From: Bradyrhizobium paxllaeri
GTDB taxonomy: Bacteria; Pseudomonadota; Alphaproteobacteria; Rhizobiales; Xanthobacteraceae
DNA length: 64,000 bases
NCBI RefSeq assembly: GCF_001693515.2
Contig: NZ_CP042968.1
Span: 6,200,001-6,264,000, forward strand
Direction of reading: 5' to 3'
Part shown: one piece after another, positions 51,243 to 59,083 of the stretch
Numbering within the stretch: position 1 is the first letter of the stretch
Layout of the letters: each line of letters begins with the position of its first letter
The notes under the pieces: generated by a model
Database searches by the model: none
What the model was told of the DNA's origin: nothing
Seen by the model: the letters and a program-made list of their open reading frames with translations, nothing else
Program-made: the position numbers and the translations under genes

Positions 51243-51256
51243 TTGCTCCCGCGCAA
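51243..51256 (+). promoter_or_regulatory. FixK/NnrR palindrome upstream of nirK
   Basis: TTGCTCCCGCGCAA matches TTG(A/C)-N6-(T/G)CAA. It is 126 bp before nirK ATG 51383. The left flank AGCGCTCT repeats the extended motif seen at norC and nnrS. Confidence 0.72.
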
Positions 51257-51382
51257 ATTTTCGAACGATCCGCTTCGTCTGCCAATAAAGCGTTTCTCGT
51301 TGTTCCAGAGCAAAGAGACTCGCGGCCACATCGCTCATGATGCATCCATCGAATTGGGACGCACAAAGCGATGGAGAGCATC

Positions 51383-52510
51383 ATGCTGACGAGAAGGACT
51401 GCATTAATGGGTGCCGCGGTCGCGGCGCTGATGATGGCCGCACCGGCCGTGGCGGGACCGGCAGACGATCTGAAGCTGCCGCGCCAGAAGGTCGAACTGG
51501 TGGCTCCGCCCTTCGTCCACGCGCATGAACAGGCGACCAAGGCGGGACCGAAGATCGTCGAGTTCAAGCTGACGATCCGCGAGCAGGAAGTCGTCATCGA
51601 CGATGCCGGCACGAAATTCCACGCGATGACGTTCGACGGATCGATGCCGGGACCGATGATGGTGCTCCACGAAGGCGACTACATGGAGCTCACGCTGGTC
51701 AACCCCGCCTCCAACAGCATGCCGCACAACATCGACCTGCATTCGGCGACAGGCGCCCTGGGCGGCGGCGCGTTGACCCATGTCAATCCCGGCGAACAGG
51801 TGGTGCTGCGCTGGAAGGCGACGCGCCCCGGCGTCTTCGTCTATCACTGCGCCCCCGAAGGCATGATCCCCTGGCACGTCGTCTCCGGCATGCACGGCAC
51901 GGTGATGGTGCTGCCGCGCGACGGCCTGAAGGACGCCGAAGGCAAGGCGCTGCGCTACGACAAGATCTTCTACATCGGCGAGAATGACCTCTACGTGCCG
52001 AAGGACGCGAACGGCAAGTACAAGACCTACGAGACCGTCGGCGAATCCTTTGCCGACACGACCGAGGTCATGCGCAAGCTGATCCCGACCCACGTGGTGT
52101 TCAACGGACGGGTCGGATCGCTCACCGGTAAAAACGCCATGACCGCGAAGGTCGGCGAGACCGTCATGCTCGTGCATTCGCAGGCCAACCGCGATACCCG
52201 GCCTCACCTGATCGGCGGGCATGGCGACCACGTCTGGGAGGCCGGCAAGTTCAACAACCCGCCGCAGAAGGACCTCGAGACCTGGTTCATTCGTGGCGGC
52301 TCGGCGGGTGCCGCCCTCTACACCTTCCGCGAGCCCGGCATCTACGCCTACGTCAACCACAACCTGATCGAGGCGGTCGAACTCGGTGCAAGCGCGCATA
52401 TCAAGGTAGAGGGCAAATGGAACGATGACCTGATGAAACAGGTCTCCCCTCCCGGCCCGATCCCGCCTGACAGAATCGGCGCCGCCGACCCGGTGGCCGT
52501 CACCCGCTAG
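51383..52510 (+). CDS. nirK: Copper-containing nitrite reductase NirK
   Basis: A 375-residue periplasmic enzyme that reduces nitrite to NO. ATG 51383 follows GGAGAGC. A Tat-type signal ([16 protein letters not shown]) is visible. Type 1 copper ligands: His in [12 protein letters not shown], Cys and His in [20 protein letters not shown] with the Met. Type 2 copper His: [15 protein letters not shown] and, in the second cupredoxin domain, [13 protein letters not shown]. The catalytic Asp/His pair (in HNIDLH and GGHGDH) is complete. It is followed by a stem-loop and nirV. Confidence 0.96.
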   Translation: MLTRRTALMGAAVAALMMAAPAVAGPADDLKLPRQKVELVAPPFVHAHEQATKAGPKIVEFKLTIREQEVVIDDAGTKFHAMTFDGSMPGPMMVLHEGDYMELTLVNPASNSMPHNIDLHSATGALGGGALTHVNPGEQVVLRWKATRPGVFVYHCAPEGMIPWHVVSGMHGTVMVLPRDGLKDAEGKALRYDKIFYIGENDLYVPKDANGKYKTYETVGESFADTTEVMRKLIPTHVVFNGRVGSLTGKNAMTAKVGETVMLVHSQANRDTRPHLIGGHGDHVWEAGKFNNPPQKDLETWFIRGGSAGAALYTFREPGIYAYVNHNLIEAVELGASAHIKVEGKWNDDLMKQVSPPGPIPPDRIGAADPVAVTR

Positions 52511-52524
52511 GTAGCGCCGAAAAT

Positions 52525-52554
52525 GACGGCCCGCGGTTATCGCCGCGGGCCGTC
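52525..52554 (+). terminator. Strong stem-loop between nirK and nirV
   Basis: GACGGCCCGCGG, loop TTATCG, CCGCGGGCCGTC: a perfect 12-bp stem 14 bp after the nirK stop and 21 bp before the nirV start. There is no T-tract, so it could be a partial terminator or an mRNA stabiliser that lets nirK be made in excess of nirV. Confidence 0.6.
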
Positions 52555-52575
52555 GCACGAAGAGGAGGTTATGTC

Positions 52576-53442
52576 ATGCTCATCGTGATGAAAGTGAAGA
52601 TGGCGATGCTGGTAGGCGCGCTGGCCGCGCCGATTGTGGCGACCACCTTTGCGCTCACCCCTCCTCCACCCAGCCAGGACAGAGCCCAGCGCCTGGTATC
52701 TACATCCTTCAGCTACCGCGCCGCCGGCGATTTCTCGCGGAACGGCCGGCCGGTCGAAGGGCCGTTGCGCGAACTCCGTCTGCCCGCCGATCTCGTCATC
52801 ATGAAGCGGCAAGTCACGGCCGCCGAATACGCGCGCTGTGTCGACGAAGGGGCCTGCCTGCGCGTCAGCACTTCCGCTGGTGCGCCGAATCTTCCCGTCG
52901 TCGGCGTCAGCTGGCACGATGCCTCGGCTTACGCCGCCTGGCTGTCGCGCAAGACCGGTGTCAACTATCGTCTGCCGACCGACGAAGAATGGACATTCGC
53001 GGCCGCCGAGAAGTCGCGCGACGAAGCTATGCCTCTGGTGGATCCCACTGATCCCGCGCAGGCCTGGATCGCCCGCTATGAGACCGAATCCGCCCGCGAC
53101 AGGCCGGCCGCAACGGCCGCGCAACCTGGTGGCACGTTCGGCACCAACAGTAACGGACTGGACGATCTCGCCGGCAATGTCTGGGAGTGGACGAACAGCT
53201 GCTTCGTTCGCGTTTCACTCGACGGTAGGCAGGAGCGGACCACCAACACCAATTGCGGCGTCCGCGTCGTGCAAGGCGCCCATCGCTCCTACATGACCGA
53301 CTTCATCCGCGATCCAAGATCCGGCGGCTGCGCAGCGGGCGTCCCGCCGGCCAATCTCGGCTTCAGGCTCGTTATGGAACCGTCTCAGCCGATCGTGACC
53401 GCGGCCGCCCGCAACATCGCGAAGCTGCTGCGGCGGAGCTAG
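52576..53442 (+). CDS. nirV: NirV, formylglycine-generating-enzyme-like protein of the nirK locus
   Basis: A 288-residue exported protein with an N-terminal hydrophobic signal (VKMAMLVGALAAPIVATTF) and a SUMF1/FGE-type fold: MKRQVTAAEYARCVDEGACL, PVVGVSWHDASAYAAWLSRKTG, YRLPTDEEWTFAA, LDDLAGNVWEWTNSC and NLGFRLVME. NirV accompanies nirK in many denitrifiers; its function is unproven. GAGGAGG lies 8 bp before ATG 52576. It is separated from nirK by the stem-loop at 52525. Confidence 0.92.
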   Translation: MLIVMKVKMAMLVGALAAPIVATTFALTPPPPSQDRAQRLVSTSFSYRAAGDFSRNGRPVEGPLRELRLPADLVIMKRQVTAAEYARCVDEGACLRVSTSAGAPNLPVVGVSWHDASAYAAWLSRKTGVNYRLPTDEEWTFAAAEKSRDEAMPLVDPTDPAQAWIARYETESARDRPAATAAQPGGTFGTNSNGLDDLAGNVWEWTNSCFVRVSLDGRQERTTNTNCGVRVVQGAHRSYMTDFIRDPRSGGCAAGVPPANLGFRLVMEPSQPIVTAAARNIAKLLRRS

Positions 53443-53465
53443 CGGTTTGGCGACAGACCAGCGGG

Positions 53466-53479
53466 TTGAGCTAGAACAA
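53466..53479 (+). promoter_or_regulatory. FNR-like palindrome upstream of hemN
   Basis: TTGAGCTAGAACAA: the left half TTGA matches FNR/FixK exactly and the right half ACAA is one base off. It lies 54 bp before the hemN ATG at 53534. Oxygen-independent hemN genes are FixK2 targets in Bradyrhizobium, which agrees with this placement. Confidence 0.5.
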
Positions 53480-53533
53480 AGTCCTTCCGCGCCAAGTCCG
53501 GTAGTTGATCTGAAGACGGAAGGAGAACAGCAG

Positions 53534-54886
53534 ATGCGATCGGACTTGGCGCAATCCTACGGGCAGGACAGGCTGCCGCGCTACACCAGCTATCCGACGG
53601 CCCCGCATTTCTCGCCGGCGATCGGCGAGGACAATTACCGAAAGTGGCTGAAGTCGGTGCCGGTCCAGCAGCCCGCCTCGATCTATTTGCATGTGCCGTT
53701 CTGCCGGTCCATGTGCTGGTATTGCGGTTGCCACACGTCAGTCACCAAGCGCGACGATCCGATCGCAACCTATACAGCAGGCCTGCGCACTGAAGTACGG
53801 CTTGTCGCGGAGGCGATCGGTCAGAGAATGCCCATCTCGCACGTTCACTTTGGCGGCGGCACGCCGACGATCATGCCGCCCGAAACCTTCGTGGATCTCG
53901 TCGGCGCGCTACGCTATTCGTTCTTCGTTCTCCCCGATGCCGAGATCGCCGTCGAGATCGACCCGCGCACGCTGACGGAACCGATGACGGAGGCGCTCGG
54001 CTATAGCGGCGTCAACCGCGCGAGCCTGGGTGTCCAGAGTTTCGATCCCGCCGTGCAGCGGGCCATCAACCGGCTACAAAGCTTCGAACAAACCGCAAGC
54101 TCCGTCGAACGTCTGCGTCGGGCGGGCGTCGGCCGTATCAATTTCGACCTGCTCTACGGTCTCCCGCTGCAAACGGTCGATTCGTGCCTCGACACCGTTG
54201 CCAAATGCGTCGAGCTCCGACCGGACCGTTTTTCGGTGTTCGGCTATGCCCATGTTCCCACGTTCAAGAAGCATCAGCGCAAGATTGCCGAAGACTCTTT
54301 GCCCGACAGCATCGAGCGGCACCTTCAATCCGAAACGATCGCCGAAGCTTTGCTCGACGCAGGCTACGTCCGCATCGGCCTCGATCACTTCGCACTTCCG
54401 GGCGATAGCCTGGCCCTCGCCAAGCAGGACGGCAGGCTGAAGCGCAACTTCCAGGGCTATACCGACGATTCCGCCGACACATTGATCGGCCTCGGCGCCA
54501 GCGCCATCGGCCGCATGCAGCAAGGCTTCGTACAGAACGTGGTTTCGACCCGCGACTACCTCGCGCGCATTGCCGAAAGCCGGTTCGCCACCGCCAAGGG
54601 ATATGCATTCACCAACGAAGATCGCTTCCGCGCCGACATCATCGAGCGGATCATGTGCGACCTTGCCGTCGATCTACCCCTCGTATCCCGGTTGCACGAC
54701 CGGGACCTGCGATCCGCGATCGTCGATCGGTCGCGGATCGAGGGCCTGATCGCCGACGGCGTTGTGACGATGATCGACGACCGGCTCTCCATCAGCGATG
54801 GCGCGGAATTCCTGGTGCGGAGCGTTGCATCGGCGTTCGATGCCCATCTCGCACCTTCCGCGGCAACGCATAGCCGCGCGGTCTGA
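53534..54886 (+). CDS. hemN: Oxygen-independent coproporphyrinogen III oxidase HemN
   Basis: A 450-residue radical-SAM enzyme from ATG 53534 (MRSDLAQSYGQDRLPRYTSY), with AAGGAG 9 bp upstream; a longer frame to 53447 lacks such a site. The HemN signature YLHVPFCRSMCWYCGCHT binds the 4Fe-4S cluster. SAM-binding GGGTP follows (HVHFGGGTPTIM), then ASLGVQSFDPAVQRAINR and FGYAHVPTFKKHQRKI. It converts coproporphyrinogen III to protoporphyrinogen IX without oxygen, supplying haem for NorCB and other respiratory cytochromes during denitrification. Confidence 0.94.
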   Translation: MRSDLAQSYGQDRLPRYTSYPTAPHFSPAIGEDNYRKWLKSVPVQQPASIYLHVPFCRSMCWYCGCHTSVTKRDDPIATYTAGLRTEVRLVAEAIGQRMPISHVHFGGGTPTIMPPETFVDLVGALRYSFFVLPDAEIAVEIDPRTLTEPMTEALGYSGVNRASLGVQSFDPAVQRAINRLQSFEQTASSVERLRRAGVGRINFDLLYGLPLQTVDSCLDTVAKCVELRPDRFSVFGYAHVPTFKKHQRKIAEDSLPDSIERHLQSETIAEALLDAGYVRIGLDHFALPGDSLALAKQDGRLKRNFQGYTDDSADTLIGLGASAIGRMQQGFVQNVVSTRDYLARIAESRFATAKGYAFTNEDRFRADIIERIMCDLAVDLPLVSRLHDRDLRSAIVDRSRIEGLIADGVVTMIDDRLSISDGAEFLVRSVASAFDAHLAPSAATHSRAV

Positions 54887-54918
54887 TCCGGGCATTCCCA
54901 TGGCGCTTGCGGGCGCAT

Positions 54919-55683
54919 TCACTCGACCCGCCCGAACGCCTCCTGCGGAACGGCTGCTGACCCCGGCCACATCTCGAACGGCAATCCAAGCGATGGCCGT
55001 TCTTCTGTTCTCTCATCAACGTCGGTTCTGACCGTTGTGGCCTCAAAACCGGCGCTGACAAGCATCCGCGCAAGTTGCTTGCGTGCGTAGAACATCCGGC
55101 TCTTTACGGTGGCACAGGGAATGCCGACGATCCGGCTGGCTTCGGCGACGGAATGTTCGTGATAATAGATCAGTTCGATGATTTCGCGTTGCGCCGGAGA
55201 CAGTTGGTCGATGCATGAACGTAGCATCGCACTCGTTTTCTTGCGATCGAGCGCGGCTTCTGGCGTATCCAAGGCATCGGCAATCCCGACGACATCGTCT
55301 TGATCGATATCCTCATGCTTTCGTTCCCGCAGGGAGTACAATGCCTTGAGGCGGGCGATCGAGAATAGCCACGTGGTAACCCGCGCGCGGTTTTCGAACC
55401 TGTTTGCGGATCGCCAGACATCGAGAAACACCTGGCTGACGAGATCTTCGGCAATGGCCGCATTCCGAACGATCCTCTGAATGAAGCGAAACACCTTTGT
55501 GCGGTGACGGGCGAACATGATGTGCATCGACGCCTTGTCGCCTTCCGCAACCCCCTTCAGAAGCATTTCGTCGGAAACACCCTCCTCCGCTTCCGTCGCG
55601 CTGCCGACAGCATAGGCCAGCTTGTCTCGGCGCCGAACCGGTAATCGATCCGGCCTCGCCGCCCCCTGTCGACACTCGCGCAT
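54919..55683 (-). CDS. ECF-family RNA polymerase sigma factor
   Basis: A 254-residue sigma factor from ATG 55683 (preceded by GGGAGAGAG). Region 2 reads MHIMFARHRTKVFRFIQRIV to EDLVSQVFLDVWRSANRF and TTWLFSIARLKALYSLR; region 4 reads LSPAQREIIELIYYHEHSV to GIPCATVKSRMFYARKQL. A 35-residue C-terminal tail and a 45-residue basic N-terminal tail extend beyond the sigma core. No anti-sigma gene is visible next to it, so how it is held inactive is unclear. It is divergent from the catalase gene (279 bp between), a pairing that suggests stress control. Confidence 0.9.
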   Translation of the reverse strand: MRECRQGAARPDRLPVRRRDKLAYAVGSATEAEEGVSDEMLLKGVAEGDKASMHIMFARHRTKVFRFIQRIVRNAAIAEDLVSQVFLDVWRSANRFENRARVTTWLFSIARLKALYSLRERKHEDIDQDDVVGIADALDTPEAALDRKKTSAMLRSCIDQLSPAQREIIELIYYHEHSVAEASRIVGIPCATVKSRMFYARKQLARMLVSAGFEATTVRTDVDERTEERPSLGLPFEMWPGSAAVPQEAFGRVE

Positions 55684-55962
55684 CTCTCTCTCCCACTTCC
55701 ATTGACGAGATTGCGCCAAGGATGCGTCGCGCGGCGTGGTCCGGGGTATCCTACGGGAGGATCGCATTTCTAATCCGCTGGTCTAGGGTGAATAGCCTGT
55801 GGGTGGAAAGGCGGATTCGCTACCGGGGGTAGCGGCGGCGCATGGTGCCTCGCGGATGGGCAGCTGGCAGCAGGATCGGACAAGGCCTGATCGTTTTGAG
55901 GAAGACACCGGATCTGTCCGGCGCCAAAACGCACACAGAACGCTCACGCTCAAGATTTCAGC

Positions 55963-56883
55963 ATGCCCGAATTCCCAACCGGCACCGCCACGCCCGCCTC
56001 CATCGTCGACGCCCTGAAAGGGGTAGCCGGCGATCCGAAGGCGCGCGCGAGCTTTGTCAAAGGCCGGTGCGTTCGCGGCACCTATGCCGCCTCGGAGCGG
56101 GCGAAAGAGATTACAAAGTCCCGCAGCTTCACCAGACCATCGCGCGTACTGGCGCGCTTTTCGGTGGGCGGCAGCGATCCGCACGTGGCCGATACCGACA
56201 GATTCGTGCCGCGCGGCTTCAGCTTCAGGCTCGGCAACGAAGCCCATCGCTCGGACATTCTCCTGCAGAGCGTACCGGTGCATTTTGCGAGGACGCCCGA
56301 CCAGATGCTGGCCTTCCTCAAGGCGCGCATGGTGGGGACGAACGGCAAGCCGGATACGGCGAACATCATGGCATTCTCCGCCGCCAATCCCGAAACGTTG
56401 CATCAGGCGAACTACATCGCCACGCATCCGCTGCCGGCGAGTTTTGCGGCCACCACATATTGGGGCGTACATTCGTTTCCCGCGACGAATGCAAAGGGCG
56501 AAACGCGGTTCATCAAGTTCAAGGCCGTCCCGGTGGGCGAAGGCGTCACGCTCACCGATGAGGAAGCGAGGGCAAAGCCTGTTGACTTCCTGCATGACGA
56601 CCTCGAAAGCCGGATCGCTGCAGGCGATGCCCGATTCAATGTGATGGCGCTGCTCGACCGTCCCGGCGATCCCACCATGGACGTGACCGCCCGATGGCCG
56701 GATGAGGACAGTCGCGACACGGTGCGGCTGGGAACGATCGTCATCACCGGTGTTGAAGCGGATGACGCCTGCGACGCGTCCGTCTTCGATCCGGCAAATC
56801 TCGCCGAAGGCATCGGTCATCCGCCAGACGAGATCTTTGCGCTACGCCGGGCCGTCTATGCCATTTCCCGGCATCGTCCATAG
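55963..56883 (+). CDS. Small catalase-family peroxidase (SrpA-like)
   Basis: A 306-residue protein of the catalase superfamily, shorter than true catalases and of the SrpA type. Blocks: VKGRCVRGTYAASERAK, RVLARFSVGGSDPHVADTD, PRGFSFRLGN, DILLQSVPVHFARTPDQML, ATTYWGVHSFPATN and ARFNVMALLDRPGDPTMD. No signal peptide is seen, unlike some SrpA relatives. These haem proteins act mainly as organic or H2O2 peroxidases. It is divergent from the ECF sigma factor, which may control it. The C-terminal region keeps the DPANLAEGIGHPPDEIF segment typical of the family. Confidence 0.88.
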   Translation: MPEFPTGTATPASIVDALKGVAGDPKARASFVKGRCVRGTYAASERAKEITKSRSFTRPSRVLARFSVGGSDPHVADTDRFVPRGFSFRLGNEAHRSDILLQSVPVHFARTPDQMLAFLKARMVGTNGKPDTANIMAFSAANPETLHQANYIATHPLPASFAATTYWGVHSFPATNAKGETRFIKFKAVPVGEGVTLTDEEARAKPVDFLHDDLESRIAAGDARFNVMALLDRPGDPTMDVTARWPDEDSRDTVRLGTIVITGVEADDACDASVFDPANLAEGIGHPPDEIFALRRAVYAISRHRP

Positions 56884-56916
56884 CGATTTCGAGAGAAACG
56901 CGCCAACAAATCCGGA

Positions 56917-57912
56917 TCACGTGTCGCTTTCCGGACCACCCTGCGTTTCGCGGCGCCATGCTCCCGGGCTGACGCCGACCACGGCCGAGAACACCCGCGT
57001 AAAATGGCTTTGATTGGCGAACCCGGCCGAGATCGCAATTTCAGATAGCGGCAGATCGCGGACAGTCATCAACTGCTTGGCCGTCTTCACGCGCTGGCGA
57101 AGCAGCCATTGGTGCGGTGGCAAGCCGGTGGAAGTTCGAAATGCGCGTGAAAAATGGCTGACCGAGAGGCCAAATTCGGCCGCAATCTGCTCCAGCGAAA
57201 GCTTTCCGCCGAGGTCTGCCTCGAGCCTTTCGCAGGCCTGCTTCGCTTGCCACGGCGCAAGGCCACCGCGGTTCGGTTTATTGTCGGGACGTAGTCCGCC
57301 ATAGGCCTGCGCGACATGCGCAGTGAGCGCGAGCATCATATGGTCGATGAAAAGCTGGTTGGTCTCGTCCGGCCGACGTAGCCCCTGCTGCAGCGTCGCG
57401 CCGATATGACGGACGACTGAATCGTCATGGCCTACGCCGAGCTCACAGGCGAGTTGACCGATGCGCGGCGTGCGGGACTGTTCGGTGAGGCCATCGAGCG
57501 CCGAGCGCGGCAGATAGAAAAACAGGGAGTGGAACGGCTTGTTGATCACGTAGCGCGGATCGGTCTTGAGGTCGTACAGATAGGTTGCGCCCGCCGGGAC
57601 ATCGGCTTTCATCACGCACTTGCCGTTCTCCCAGAGTTCGCAGTCCGGGTAATCGTGCAGTTTCAGGCTGACGAGAAAGGCATCCTCTGGGGTAAACGAG
57701 CCGGAAAGACCGGGCACGGGGTTGTCATCCCGGGTTTCGGTGACCGCGAGTTCGGTGCTGCGCAATGAACGCGTAACCAGCGAGGGCGGCGCATCCTTCA
57801 GGTGCAAGAATTGCCCGAGCCTTCGTCCAAAGACGCCCGCTTGTGTCATTTGAATCGGCAGTCCCTGGAGTTGCAGCGGGCAATCGTCAATCGCCCTCAA
57901 GTCTTCCCACAT
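56917..57912 (-). CDS. AraC family transcriptional regulator
   Basis: A 331-residue regulator with the AraC/XylS double helix-turn-helix at the C-terminus (about 230-320): LSLEQIAAEFGLSVSHFSRAF, TGLPPHQWLLRQRV, DLPLSEIAISAGFANQSHFTRVF and VGVSPGAWRR. The N-terminal 220 residues form an unassigned effector domain. ATG 57849 (MTQAGVFGRRL) is an alternative start. It converges on the catalase gene, 33 bp between stops, and is divergent from the response regulator at 58231. No operator can be assigned. Confidence 0.9.
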   Translation of the reverse strand: MWEDLRAIDDCPLQLQGLPIQMTQAGVFGRRLGQFLHLKDAPPSLVTRSLRSTELAVTETRDDNPVPGLSGSFTPEDAFLVSLKLHDYPDCELWENGKCVMKADVPAGATYLYDLKTDPRYVINKPFHSLFFYLPRSALDGLTEQSRTPRIGQLACELGVGHDDSVVRHIGATLQQGLRRPDETNQLFIDHMMLALTAHVAQAYGGLRPDNKPNRGGLAPWQAKQACERLEADLGGKLSLEQIAAEFGLSVSHFSRAFRTSTGLPPHQWLLRQRVKTAKQLMTVRDLPLSEIAISAGFANQSHFTRVFSAVVGVSPGAWRRETQGGPESDT

Positions 57913-58230
57913 TATCTGTTAGCGGCGAGCGACCGTCCAGCCTTGCTCGCGAAGCGCGAAGCTGTCGTGACAAGCAATCGACGCCTTTGGCGCCAACTCG
58001 ATTTTCAAAGCTATTTCAACATGATCCGCCCACCGGATCATCCGGTCACAGCTTGGTGCAGCTAGGTAGTTCGTATCACAATCACGCGCTTGGAGCAGGT
58101 TCCGACAAAGTATGGCGGCTTTAGGAAAGACGTCGGAACCGGACAGCGACTAGAACGCGCACCGAACGCTCAACCCTTGGTGAACAACCGCGCCGGACGC
58201 GGAGCAGAAGCGATCAGAGGAGGTCACACC
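57913..58230. other. Divergent promoter region (AraC regulator / response regulator)
   Basis: About 318 bp without a gene. A short palindrome CCGGATCATCCGG at 58033-58045 lies mid-way and could be an operator for either gene. GGAGG at 58219-58223 is the ribosome site of the response regulator. Confidence 0.45.
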
Positions 58231-58960
58231 ATGATTGGGACAACTGCACTCGCCGGCTCATTTGCTTCACCACCCTTGCCCCGCCTTCCCATGAGTATAG
58301 CTGCCGACACTGCGGACCGCCCACTCGTCTTGATCGTGGACGATGACGAGGACGTCCGATCCGCGCTTGAAGAACTTCTCATGTCGGTGGGAATCGACGC
58401 ATGCAGTTTTGGATCGACGCAGGAGTTGTTGCAGGCCGATCTTCCGGAACGGCCCGGCTGCCTGATCCTCGATGTTCGCCTGCCCGGCGCAAGCGGCCTG
58501 GATCTCCAGCACCATCTCGCGTCGAACGGCAATACGCGACCGATCATCTTCCTCACCGGCCATGGCGATATCGCCATGACGGTGCAGGCAATGAAGGCGG
58601 GCGCCATCGACTTCCTGACCAAGCCGGTCAGGGACCAGACGCTGCTTGATGCGGTTACGGAGGCCATCGAGAAGGACATTTCGCTGCGAACCGCGGCCCG
58701 GCACGTCAAGCAACATATCGACCGCTACGCAAGATTGACGCCGCGGGAACGCCAAGTCCTGCGCGAAGTGGCGAAGGGCCGCCTCAACAAGCAGATCGCC
58801 TTCGATCTCGGCATCAGCGAGATCACCGTCAAGCTGCACCGCGGCAACGTGACCAGGAAGATGCAGGCAACCTCCGTCGGTCAACTCATTCGCATCTGGG
58901 AACTCCTGCCTGCGGAACTTCGAGAGCAAACATCATCCTAGACCGAAGGATGTTACGATC
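58222..58960 (+). repeat. Duplicated segment, copy 1 (pairs with 63199-63937)
   Basis: The sequence from GGTCAC at 58222 through and slightly past the stop codon recurs at 63199, offset 4977 bp, with only scattered substitutions. Similarity covers the whole response-regulator gene and about 20 bp of 3' flank (AAGGATG and TTACGAT blocks), and fades upstream of GGTCAC. Confidence 0.85.
58231..58941 (+). CDS. FixJ/NarL-type response regulator, copy 1
   Basis: A 236-residue response regulator from ATG 58231, with GGAGG upstream. A 30-residue lead (MIGTTALAGSFASPPLPRLP) precedes the receiver domain: acidic pocket VDDDEDVR (37-39), phosphoacceptor Asp at about 81 in LILDVRLPG, Thr in IIFLTGHGD and Lys in DFLTKPVRD. 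The LuxR-type HTH is at 175-230 (LTPRERQVLREVAKGRLNKQ, FDLGISEITVKLHRGNVTRKM). No sensor kinase gene is adjacent. It is nearly identical to the gene at 63193-63918. Confidence 0.92.
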   Translation: MIGTTALAGSFASPPLPRLPMSIAADTADRPLVLIVDDDEDVRSALEELLMSVGIDACSFGSTQELLQADLPERPGCLILDVRLPGASGLDLQHHLASNGNTRPIIFLTGHGDIAMTVQAMKAGAIDFLTKPVRDQTLLDAVTEAIEKDISLRTAARHVKQHIDRYARLTPRERQVLREVAKGRLNKQIAFDLGISEITVKLHRGNVTRKMQATSVGQLIRIWELLPAELREQTSS

Positions 58961-59083
58961 AGGCACGTGCCTGAGACCTGTCCAGATTACGCACATGTCC
59001 GGCCTGCGATGGACCGTGGAATTGACCGATTCCATCGTGCGTGGTAGTCCGTCCTCCTTCGGTCTCAACGAGGCGAGCCAAAA

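Noticed and set aside
51404..52558. 384-codon minus-strand frame opposite nirK
   Set aside because: NirK has all copper ligands; this is antisense shadow.
55783..56820. 345-codon minus-strand frame opposite the catalase gene
   Set aside because: The plus-strand SrpA-like catalase has clear family blocks; this is its shadow.
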